Origin: Trichomonas vaginalis G3
Lineage: Eukaryota; Parabasalia; Trichomonadida; Trichomonadidae
DNA: 64,000 bases
NCBI RefSeq assembly: GCF_026262505.1
Contig: NC_067208.1
Span: forward strand, 3,419,962 to 3,483,961
Direction: 5' to 3'
In this document: piece by piece, positions 56,752 through 64,000 of the stretch
Layout: the number at the start of each line of letters is the position of its first letter
How positions within the stretch are numbered: the first letter of the stretch is position 1
Position numbers and translations under genes: made by a program
The notes under the pieces: model-generated
What the model saw: only the letters and a program-made list of their open reading frames with translations
What the model was told of the DNA's origin: nothing
Database searches by the model: none

Positions 56752-58188
56752 ATGAGCTCGTTTTCAATTGATAATATAGCGGAGTATGAAAAAGTTTCTC
56801 TCGATGAAAGCTACTCAGCTAAGCTTCCTCAACCCTATACGATTTCAAAAATAGAAATAAAAAATATCTCGGGACAACCTTCTCAGATCACGCAAGCCAA
56901 GGCGAACATGGCTAAGTACTATTTAGAAAGACATTTTAAAGAATACTTTTCAAGAAACAGGCAAATTAGAGTCAGGAATAAAGAATTAAGATCAAAATGT
57001 TCTTCTCAACTCGATGACACTCAAATTCTTACGCAAAATGATATACTTAATCGCCAATCAAGGAGAACATTTAAACTCGAACAATTTGAAAAAATACAAA
57101 TAATTGGAAGAGGATCATTCGGAGAAGTTTGGCTCGTTAAAGATAAAACCGATCAGCATGTATATGCAATGAAAGTTCTTAAGAAAAGAATTCTCATTCA
57201 AAGAAATCAAATTTTGAATACGATTGTTGAAAAAGATTTTTACACACAGTATGATAATCCATGGTCTGCTAAGCTTTATTATTCTTTTCAAGACCAGAAT
57301 CACTTATATCTAATAATGGAATTCCTTCCAGGAGGAGATTTAATGAATTTATTGATTCATAGAAATATTTTAACAGAAACAGAGACAAAATTTTTGATTG
57401 CTGAAGCAGCTCTTGCAATACATCATGTTCATTTGCAAGGATTCATTCACAGAGACATTAAACCAGATAATTTGTTGTTAACTAAAGATGGGCATGTTAG
57501 ATTGATCGATTTCGGATTAAGTACTAAGATAAATAGATTTGGCGATCCAATGGTCAAAGTGATTGACTTAATTACCGATGCTTTCCATGAATGTGCTGGA
57601 ATCAATGTTGAACATCATAAACATCAAAAATATAATAGATTTGTATGTTCGGCTGTTGGCACAACAGACTATATAGCTCCAGAAGTTTTAATGAAAAAAT
57701 CTTATGGACCAAATGCTGATTTTTGGTCCCTTGGAGCTATAATGTTTGAAATGTTGTATGGATATGCCCCATTCATGTCATCAAATCCTCAACTTACTGC
57801 TAACAAAATTATTCATTTCGAAGAATCTTTGATTTTCCCACCAACTCCTGTTGTTTCAAAGGAAGCCATAGCTTTAATGCGTGGTTTATTAACAGATTCT
57901 GAGAATCGCATGACTTTTGAAGAGATTAAACAGCATCCTTTCTTTCCTGGAATTGATTGGGATGATTTACATGACTCTGACTCTCCATGTGTTCCAGAAT
58001 TATCAGGTGAATTAGATACATCTCACTTTGAATCCATTGATCCAATTCCTGAAGAAAATGATTTTAATTCTTTGTCAGAGAATGACAAAGAATTTGAAGA
58101 CTTAGCATTTATTGCTTTCTTTGGTTTTGACTATAACAAGAAAGTCATAGATTCTATCAATCCTACTCATAATCTGCAAGAAATATAA
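56752..58188 (+). CDS. NDR/LATS-family AGC serine/threonine kinase
   Basis: 478 residues. A basic helical N-terminus (about 40-100) corresponds to the MOB-binding region of NDR kinases. The kinase domain (about 109-400) has IIGRGSFGEVWLV, Lys141 (AMKVLKK), MEFLPGGDL, catalytic Asp235 in HRDIKPDNLLL, and Asp253 in the DFG motif. A ~45-residue insert before the activation segment is a hallmark of NDR/LATS. Ser300 in FVCSAVGTTDYIAPEV aligns with the NDR autophosphorylation serine. The C-terminal tail ends with FIAFFGF (453-459) where the hydrophobic motif is expected, and the usual phospho-Thr is Phe457. The family acts in the Hippo/MEN-like control of morphogenesis and mitotic exit. Predicted active; regulation by an upstream MST-like kinase may be lost. 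Confidence 0.93.
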   Translation: MSSFSIDNIAEYEKVSLDESYSAKLPQPYTISKIEIKNISGQPSQITQAKANMAKYYLERHFKEYFSRNRQIRVRNKELRSKCSSQLDDTQILTQNDILNRQSRRTFKLEQFEKIQIIGRGSFGEVWLVKDKTDQHVYAMKVLKKRILIQRNQILNTIVEKDFYTQYDNPWSAKLYYSFQDQNHLYLIMEFLPGGDLMNLLIHRNILTETETKFLIAEAALAIHHVHLQGFIHRDIKPDNLLLTKDGHVRLIDFGLSTKINRFGDPMVKVIDLITDAFHECAGINVEHHKHQKYNRFVCSAVGTTDYIAPEVLMKKSYGPNADFWSLGAIMFEMLYGYAPFMSSNPQLTANKIIHFEESLIFPPTPVVSKEAIALMRGLLTDSENRMTFEEIKQHPFFPGIDWDDLHDSDSPCVPELSGELDTSHFESIDPIPEENDFNSLSENDKEFEDLAFIAFFGFDYNKKVIDSINPTHNLQEI

Positions 58189-58426
58189 TTTTTATAATAA
58201 ATGTTTTTATTTTCGGGCATAACTATATAAAGATTTTTCATAAAAGGTGTTTTTGAATAGAGATAGATTGTTAAAACTGATTTCGATGAAATTTTGAAAA
58301 TTCCAATAAAATTTACAATAAAGGGTTTATGAGAGTATTAATATTTGAAAATCGCTTAAAGATAGTATGTTTAACAAACAGAAATTATTAATTTTTTAAA
58401 AAAACAATAAAAAATATCAAATAAAA
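58189..58426. other. Convergent 3' intergenic region
   Basis: 238 bp of AT-rich sequence between the stops of the kinase (plus) and the C2/dilute-like gene (minus). It serves both 3' ends; no other element seen. Confidence 0.5.
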
Positions 58427-60208
58427 TTATTCGAAATAAGCTTTCAAGAACGAATATTGTTCTATTAGCTCTTTCTCGAACTGAGTACTCTTCCAATTGT
58501 CAGTCTTGAAATTACTCTCAATTTCAGAGAAATCTCCTTTGTAATTGTATTGAATTGATGATTGTTCGTCCATTGCTACATTATGTGCTGTGACGAATTT
58601 CATTACATCGTTTGGCATCGGCATGAAGTCATCTGGTTGCTGATTTGACAAAATTTTGACAATTGTCTGTTTTGGAAGATTTGGACAGATGGAATCAGCC
58701 AATGTAGGGTCATCACATATTGAAGAACCCATCTGTAATATGAGAACAGATTCTTTGAACAATGGCAATTGTATATCTTTGTCAGACATCATTGTTATGA
58801 ATGTATTCAGCTGCAGAGAGTTTCCAAATGTGCAGCGTAATGGAGATGAAACAAGAATTTCAACCATATGTGCATCTAACGCTGCAATTATTCTTTTTGC
58901 GATGAATTCGTTGAAGAAAGGTGTAGAACTTATTTGTGTCTTTATCTGTTTGATTGATTCTACGAAACTTGGAACTAAAACTTCTGGATCTGCTGCTCCT
59001 GCAATTAATTGCCTTGCTAAGTCAAGGAGAGGGTCGAGATGTCTGTCAACAATGCAAGAGATGAAGAAACTGCAAACAGGAAGAAGGAATTTGTTGAAAG
59101 TTGTTCTTCGTGTCAAACCTTTTCCTTCTGTACGTTTGATGAGGAAATAAAGGTAAATCATCGTAATAAATTTATCGATATCTGTTGCTCGTGTAATAAT
59201 GATTGCAATTTTGAGTCTTTTCGTAAAATCAGAAACAATTTCATCAAATATTACTGGTTGTACTGACTCTTCATCGAAAATCAATGAATTAATAAGCGCT
59301 GCGTAAACAGCAACAGCTGGTTTCGGCATTTGATCAGGTAAAAGTGGAGATGAGCACCATTGTTTTTGTAGAACTGACTTTAAGATCTCTTTTGCCTCAG
59401 CAGTGTTGTCCTTCTTTATTTCTATGTCTGAAGGAGGAAGAAGGAATACTGGAGATGTCGCATTCTTTTCCAGATCGTTTTTACGACGGATCTTCGGTAT
59501 TTTGTTCTTTGGAGGTGATGCAGGGATACCTGTAAACAATGAGTGTGAATTATCTCTAGCCATGCGAGATCCATTGTTATTTGTTCGTTTAAATTGACGG
59601 TTGTGTTGGAAACTCGCCAGAGACTGAGTAGTCTTACTATTAACTCTCATTTCGAAGAATTCGTTGATTTTAGCTTGTTCTTCTTCATTCTTCGCTTCAG
59701 AAACATCCCAATCGTCAATCTTTTCAGAAGCTAAGTTCATTGCTTCAGAAACAGATGTAAGGTCTGAGGATTCGGATAATCCATTGTTTGGAACATTATC
59801 TGGTGTGACAGTAATTGATAAAAATATCGTTGATTTTTTAGAGTGTGGGCTTTCAACTTGGAACTCTTTGATCACAGGGGCTACATTGTAGAAGGCGCCA
59901 ACATCAATTTCAAACTTGCCGAAGACTTTTTTAGTTGTACCTTGAATAAAACGATTGACAGTGAAGTTGATAAATTTTGGTCTTACGGAATTGTCCTTTT
60001 TGTTGACATACATTGTAACAGGGCATTTAAAGCGTTTCTCAAAAAATACATCTCTTGAATCATTAGACAATGAACGCTCTGTCAGACCAGAATTATCTGC
60101 TCTTTTCCACTCCACTTGGAAGTCATCTTGAATTATTTCAGGTAGACGAAGGTTGTGAATCGTAAAGACGCATGTACTGATGTATTTCGCATGATGACGC
60201 CCGAACAT
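58427..60208 (-). CDS. N-terminal C2 (EEIG1/EHBP1 type) plus dilute-like domain protein
   Basis: 593 residues. Residues 1-140 have the pattern of the NT-C2 domain: AKYISTCVFTIHNL ... VEWKRAD ... FEKRFKCPVTMYV ... KFINFTVNR. That domain binds membranes in EEIG1, EHBP1 and SYNRG-type proteins. A low-complexity Ser/Lys linker covers about 150-270. The C-terminal half is helical and ends in a block resembling the dilute (DIL) cargo-binding domain of myosin V: LQMGSSICDDPTLADSIC then PKQTIVKILSNQQPDDF (about 480-530). A trafficking adaptor role is inferred. Start chosen because a close initiator match lies 19 nt upstream. Confidence 0.7.
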   Translation of the reverse strand: MFGRHHAKYISTCVFTIHNLRLPEIIQDDFQVEWKRADNSGLTERSLSNDSRDVFFEKRFKCPVTMYVNKKDNSVRPKFINFTVNRFIQGTTKKVFGKFEIDVGAFYNVAPVIKEFQVESPHSKKSTIFLSITVTPDNVPNNGLSESSDLTSVSEAMNLASEKIDDWDVSEAKNEEEQAKINEFFEMRVNSKTTQSLASFQHNRQFKRTNNNGSRMARDNSHSLFTGIPASPPKNKIPKIRRKNDLEKNATSPVFLLPPSDIEIKKDNTAEAKEILKSVLQKQWCSSPLLPDQMPKPAVAVYAALINSLIFDEESVQPVIFDEIVSDFTKRLKIAIIITRATDIDKFITMIYLYFLIKRTEGKGLTRRTTFNKFLLPVCSFFISCIVDRHLDPLLDLARQLIAGAADPEVLVPSFVESIKQIKTQISSTPFFNEFIAKRIIAALDAHMVEILVSSPLRCTFGNSLQLNTFITMMSDKDIQLPLFKESVLILQMGSSICDDPTLADSICPNLPKQTIVKILSNQQPDDFMPMPNDVMKFVTAHNVAMDEQSSIQYNYKGDFSEIESNFKTDNWKSTQFEKELIEQYSFLKAYFE

Positions 60209-60216
60209 ATTCGAAG

Positions 60217-60229
60217 TTATGAAAAGTGA
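60217..60229 (-). promoter_or_regulatory. Trichomonad initiator (Inr)
   Basis: On the minus strand TCACTTTTCATAA. It agrees almost base for base with the trichomonad initiator consensus (TCA+1 followed by pyrimidine, A/T, and a downstream TCATTA-like end). The expected +1 A is 19 nt before the ATG at 60208, a normal 5' leader for this group. A second TCACTTTT lies just upstream. Confidence 0.7.
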
Positions 60230-60230
60230 C

Positions 60231-60899
60231 TATAGAAAAGTGACCGTCCTTCAATTTTGAAATTATTCAGTCACTTTTTTCTGAATAGAAGTAATTCAAT
60301 GTTATACGATAAAAAATTGAGCAATTATTTTTAATCAATATTAGCGAAAATACATGTACTGATACAGATTTCAAAACGGTAGACAAAAAATAATCGTCAT
60401 CTTTTTTGGACTTTTGAAAAATTAAATTGAAGTTTGGCCCGAGAAATTTTTGTTAACTCGTTTTGCTTTTATATAAACATAGCATCCTTTAAAAATTTCC
60501 TTTCAAAAAATCATAAAATTGTTCCAAAATCTCACATGGAAAGTGATCAACACTTTCATTCACAATCACAAACAAGAAGTAAATAACAAGAAAGTCTACA
60601 TAACTTGTGTATATCAATAATTCCTCAAATATTTCCCGATTTTCATGTGATTAGAATGAAAAATAATGAAAAATTCATAAAATAATTCTTAATGATAAAA
60701 TTAAAACATCACTACTTGGTGATTTTTTGTTTTTGATCATTTCATAGTTGTATTTCAGTACCCAAGGGTTAATTCATCATAAATCTGATCTTTCTTCTTA
60801 TTTCAGCATCAACAGTTATTCATTTATAACTGAGATGATTTGTTGAGTAAATAGTCAGGGAACAATCTCATTATATATTGTTTTTAAATAACTTCTCAG
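60231..60899. other. AT-rich intergenic region
   Basis: Upstream of the C2/dilute-like gene. A few further TCACTTTT-like words occur near 60235 and 60268. No gene or repeat recognised. Confidence 0.5.
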
Positions 60900-61057
60900 C
60901 CGATGCGTCTGAGTTCAAGTCCATATCTGAGAACATGTTCAACAATCCTAACCGAACATTCTGTTCTATCCCATTCTGTTGGAAGAATGTTAATCATCAA
61001 CGTCCAACTACCGCGAACTTATTACACAGTTTTCCAGTCTTCCCGAGATGTACATAA
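60900..61057 (+). pseudogene. BEACH-domain relic
   Basis: About 150 bp. In the plus frame it reads ENMFNNPNRTFCSIPFCWKN, nearly the DNMFDNPNRTF...FCWKN block of the BEACH gene. Later parts match the following PDFRELIPQFFSLPEM block only in shifted frames. Nothing else of the gene is left. It faces the beta-helix-like gene at 61139 tail to tail, as in the intact locus at 46210/46385. Confidence 0.75.
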
Positions 61058-61138
61058 GATGACAAACAGGTCACTGATAAAATTTCTTAGTTTTATTGTA
61101 TCAAAATTAAAAGATTTTGAATAGAATGCGAACAATTA

Positions 61139-62199
61139 TTATTTAGGAATTAGAGAAATATAACAAACCAAGAAATTAAATTTAATATTTCGTTTACGAT
61201 TGGCCTTTATTTCTTCTTTTTCTCCTGTTTTTGCCCCTTTTTCTGGGAATTCAAGTTTTAGTTTTGCAAAACATTTATAAGAAGACAAATGATGATTTTC
61301 TGGATAATTAGAGTTTACACTCTCTGTTATTTCAACATCTCCATCTAATCCTGGATTGGAAATGTCAAAATAGCATCCTTTAACTTGAATTTGAGTGCTT
61401 GCATCGAAATATTTTTCATTGATGTAATTTCTATTAAAACTGCAATTATTGATATAAAGATCATAAGTACTGGAAATAAAGAGATTGCATTCATTTTGGA
61501 AGAAATTACAAAAAAGAATTTTAAATTCAAGTGAGTTAGATAACCCGGAATGAGATATTTCATAGGTATCTGATGTAGTTGTGTTGTTTAAAAATGTTGA
61601 AAGTGTTGCATTTGCGCTAGAACTACTATAAATAGAGTAGATACTTTGCAAATGTAGTCTAGAATACGAAACATTGATTGATCTCATGTTTGTTTCACCC
61701 ATCATCAAACAAATATTCATGTTTTGATCTGGGTTTTCTTCGCCACTTGAAGTAATTGAAGAATCAAGGAGATAATTCCTATATGAAGGTGCGGATGAAA
61801 CTAAACTAGAGCAATAAGCCCCAGGTCGTCTTGTGTTAGAGCCAAAACTGCAAATTCGATCTTGAATACACTCACCTTTTGAAAATTTTACGTATATAGA
61901 GCCACCTTCTTCCCTCTTGTGCATACATTCATCAAATGAGCTTGTATCGATGAGGAATTTAAGATTATTGTTTGTTTCATCTGTGATACGAACTGCGCCT
62001 GTCTCATTAAGGTGAATAAACAGGCAAAGAGAGATGTAATAGCTATTTGGTGAACTGTATTCGGGCTTTTCGTGCTTCTTTTCGAATATTGTGTATTTGA
62101 TTGAAGAGTCGTAGTAATATGACCACTCCTTGTGAGAAGTAGAGAGAAATATATGAAACTGATGAATCCCCTAAGTGTAAATAAGATCACTTCAATCAT
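61139..62199 (-). CDS. Beta-helix-like family member, N-terminal frame change
   Basis: Paralogue of 45147-46210. The main frame runs to 61139 and includes the conserved block upstream of its first in-frame ATG: SHKEW, SSPNSYYIS, then an apolar stretch and the Cys block (CMHKREEGG, CIQDRICSFGSN, GAYCSS). N-rich beta-helix-like repeats and a Lys-rich tail follow. The ATG at 62199 (MIEVILFTLRG) is in a different frame, as at the 45147 locus. The divergence from that locus is well above sequencing error and is concentrated in loops, so the copy has been under some constraint. Confidence 0.6.
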
Positions 62200-63055
62200 T
62201 TTTCAATTAGATCTAATATGCACATGGCAACATTTCACAAGTTATATTTTTTTGAAAAAAAAATGTAAAGTGTAATCTTTGTGATTAATATGATATGTCT
62301 TCATTTAGTGTTATATCTCATTGCATAAATCAGAGTTCAAGGATTGATCTACATTGGAGTTCACCATTGTTTTATATGCTCTAATTCATCTTATTATAAT
62401 GTGTTCTGTTGTGTGTATCAAAATTTTCAATCGTGGGAAAGTGAGAAACAAATAGCGATTCATTATAAGGAAGTTTGTGAGTTTATGCAAAATGAACAAG
62501 CTGCTCATATTTATGAACTATGAGATCAGCAGTCCTAATGTTTATTATGATATATTCTTATCCACAATATCCTTTATATTAATTTTTTACAAAATAGTCA
62601 TTTTTCTCTGGAGGGATCGTATATAAAATCATGTGTTGTACAACTATATAGTTAGTTACTAATTCATAATTAAGCAACTCCAAACATTTTTACTATGAAA
62701 ATTGTAATTTTTTGTTTAATTCATAGAGAAATTACAATTTTTTATGTCAAAAAAATGAAAATGGATCATTCCAAAACACATGTTAGATTTTATTTTAAAT
62801 CTGGGTATTAATTTTATTATTTTAATGACCTTTTTAAAATAATTATGCATCACCAAATCCTTTTCCCGGAGTTCTTGTTCACAAATCAGGAACTAACACA
62901 TTAATAAGTTGGTGAGTATCTGAGCCTTTTAACCGGAAATACAATGCCCAAGTAGTTATTCAGCCTAATCAAGTTTCGATTTAATCATCTGGATTTTAAA
63001 ACACCATTAAATGTATTTTTAGTTCAAATATATGCTAAATAGAAGATAATTTAGG
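62200..63055. other. AT-rich intergenic region
   Basis: Between the diverging beta-helix-like gene and ribosomal protein L12. No gene recognised. Inverted GAAAATTGTAATTTTT/AAATTACAATTTTT words near 62695-62740 form a hairpin. Confidence 0.5.
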
Positions 63056-63059
63056 TTGC

Positions 63060-63066
63060 TCATTTT
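63060..63066 (+). promoter_or_regulatory. Putative initiator of the L12 gene
   Basis: TCATTTT with the expected +1 A at 63062, 48 nt before the ATG at 63110. It fits the TCA-pyrimidine-A/T initiator rule. The leader would be longer than the usual 5-20 nt. Confidence 0.4.
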
Positions 63067-63109
63067 AGAGATTTTAAATTTGAACGATAGAACGGTTTGG
63101 CCTTTTCGA

Positions 63110-63592
63110 ATGGCTGATCAGGCTGTTATCATCAAGTGCCGTGTTTGGGGTGGTGAAACCGGTGTCACATCAAAGCTTGCACCAAAGCTTGGTCCTCTCG
63201 GTGTCCCAGCTCCAAAGGTTGCTCAAGAAGTCGCTAAGGCTACAGAAAAATACAAAGGCTTCCGTGCTACAGTTAAGATCACCGTCCAGAACCGTGAGTT
63301 CAAGGTCGAAGTTGAAAACTCAACATCTACACTCCTCATCGCTGCTCTCAATGAGCCACATCGTGATCGTAAGAAAGTAAAGGCTGTCAAGCACTCTGGC
63401 TCTCTTTCCCTTGATACAATCATCGATATCGCTCGTACAATGAGACCAAAGTCCTGCGCTCGCACACTTGCTGGCACAGTCAAGGAAGTTCTTGGCACAG
63501 CTCAGGCTATGGGCGCTCATGTTGATGGCATGGATCCAAAGGAAGTCCAGAAGAAGATTGCTTCCGGCGAAATCCCAATTCCAAAGGAGTAA
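63110..63592 (+). CDS. RPL12: 60S ribosomal protein L12 (uL11)
   Basis: 160 residues from MADQAVIIKCRVWGGETG, near the eukaryotic length of about 165. The N-terminal domain has the Pro-rich KLGPLGVPAPKVAQEV block that meets the P-stalk and GTPase centre. The C-terminal rRNA-binding domain has TMRPKSCARTLAGTVKEVLG and GAHVDG. An upstream non-ATG extension of 18 codons lies in the presumed leader and is not included. Codons ending in C are much more frequent than in the neighbours, as expected for a highly expressed gene. Confidence 0.97.
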   Translation: MADQAVIIKCRVWGGETGVTSKLAPKLGPLGVPAPKVAQEVAKATEKYKGFRATVKITVQNREFKVEVENSTSTLLIAALNEPHRDRKKVKAVKHSGSLSLDTIIDIARTMRPKSCARTLAGTVKEVLGTAQAMGAHVDGMDPKEVQKKIASGEIPIPKE

Positions 63593-63788
63593 ATCTAAAT
63601 ATGATTTTCTTACTTCTGATATAGCTATTAAAATCTACTTGCTTTTTAAAACTACATTACAAATAAACGATTTTTTCAAAAACATCCTAACTTTATATGA
63701 AATAATTTTTCATAAATTTTAAATTTTTGGGTTTACAAACAAATTTATTAAAAACAAGACAACTAATGCATATGGTCAATCAACCGAA
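63593..63788. other. Convergent 3' intergenic region
   Basis: About 200 bp of AT-rich sequence between L12 and the partial gene on the minus strand. Confidence 0.5.
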
Positions 63789-64000
63789 CTAATTGTCAAA
63801 GTGAGAATGAATAAAATCGCAATAATTTTCAATAATTCTTTCAAATTCTTGATTTTCTTCAATATTTGAACTTCTTACGCTATCTATATCAAAGTTGTTC
63901 ATTATAATTTCTATTGCTCCTTGGTTTGAAGATAAAATTGCAATTTCTAGGAGTTTTTGAACGCCTTCAATAATTTTAATGCTCATCTTAACATCATCTA
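63789..64000 (-). CDS. C-terminal end of a gene entering from the right, ankyrin-like
   Basis: The frame is open to the window edge, so the ATG at 63986 need not be the start. The stretch LLEIAILSSNQGAIEIIMNN has the helix-turn-helix spacing of an ankyrin repeat, followed by an acidic tail. Ankyrin proteins are very numerous in trichomonads. Assignment is tentative because only about 70 residues are visible. Confidence 0.45.
   Translation of the reverse strand, partial: DDVKMSIKIIEGVQKLLEIAILSSNQGAIEIIMNNFDIDSVRSSNIEENQEFERIIENYCDFIHSHFDN

Noticed and set aside
63056-63109. Upstream non-ATG extension of ribosomal protein L12
   Set aside because: It begins with TTG, contains the likely initiator and does not match the conserved MADQ-type N-terminus.

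Overview
The window reads as nuclear DNA of a parabasalid protist (trichomonad), most likely Tritrichomonas or a close relative. The support is AT-rich DNA with long intronless genes, the gene content (a huge BEACH-domain protein, a multi-membrane class III cyclase-like protein, an NDR-type AGC kinase, ribosomal protein L12), virus-like and DNA-transposon repeats, and a near-perfect trichomonad initiator (TCACTTTTCATAA) 19 nt upstream of a start codon. The species name is an inference; the class of organism is well supported.

Layout. 1-3394: right-hand part of a virus-like element on the minus strand, ending in a minisatellite, a perfect-stem hairpin and a T41 tract. 3395-4420: AT-rich spacer. 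4429-5867 and 6024-8864: two transposase-less DNA transposons, each with TAGGG... terminal inverted repeats and an exact 8-bp target duplication (hAT-like). 9070-18139: a frame-broken copy of a cysteine-containing beta-helix-like gene and of a BEACH gene, ending at a 25-N gap (18140-18164). 18165-20985: a 122-bp satellite, about 23 units. 22777-23438: truncated second member of the beta-helix-like family. 23932-28578: cyclase-like membrane protein with PAS and degenerate cyclase domains. 29749-40786: a second virus-like element, plus strand, with double-jelly-roll capsid, candidate penton, SF3 helicase and A32-type packaging ATPase remnants. 40788-54216: second copy of 4724-18139, here with an intact beta-helix-like gene body and an intact 2772-residue BEACH gene (46385-54703). 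54917-56176: a 1-kb inverted-repeat element between 109-bp direct repeats. 56752-58188: NDR kinase. 58427-60208: C2 plus dilute-like protein. 60900-62199: BEACH relic beside a third beta-helix-like gene. 63110-63592: ribosomal protein L12. 63789-64000: end of a gene entering from the right.

How it fits together. The host genes are unrelated housekeeping, signalling and trafficking genes, not an operon. The accessory story is threefold: integrated small DNA viruses of the double-jelly-roll capsid lineage, non-autonomous DNA transposons, and segmental duplication. Single-base indels become denser toward the N gap from both sides, even inside the satellite where units should be alike. Much of the apparent decay of the first BEACH copy may therefore be unpolished assembly rather than biology; the same caution applies to the frameshifts in the second viral element.
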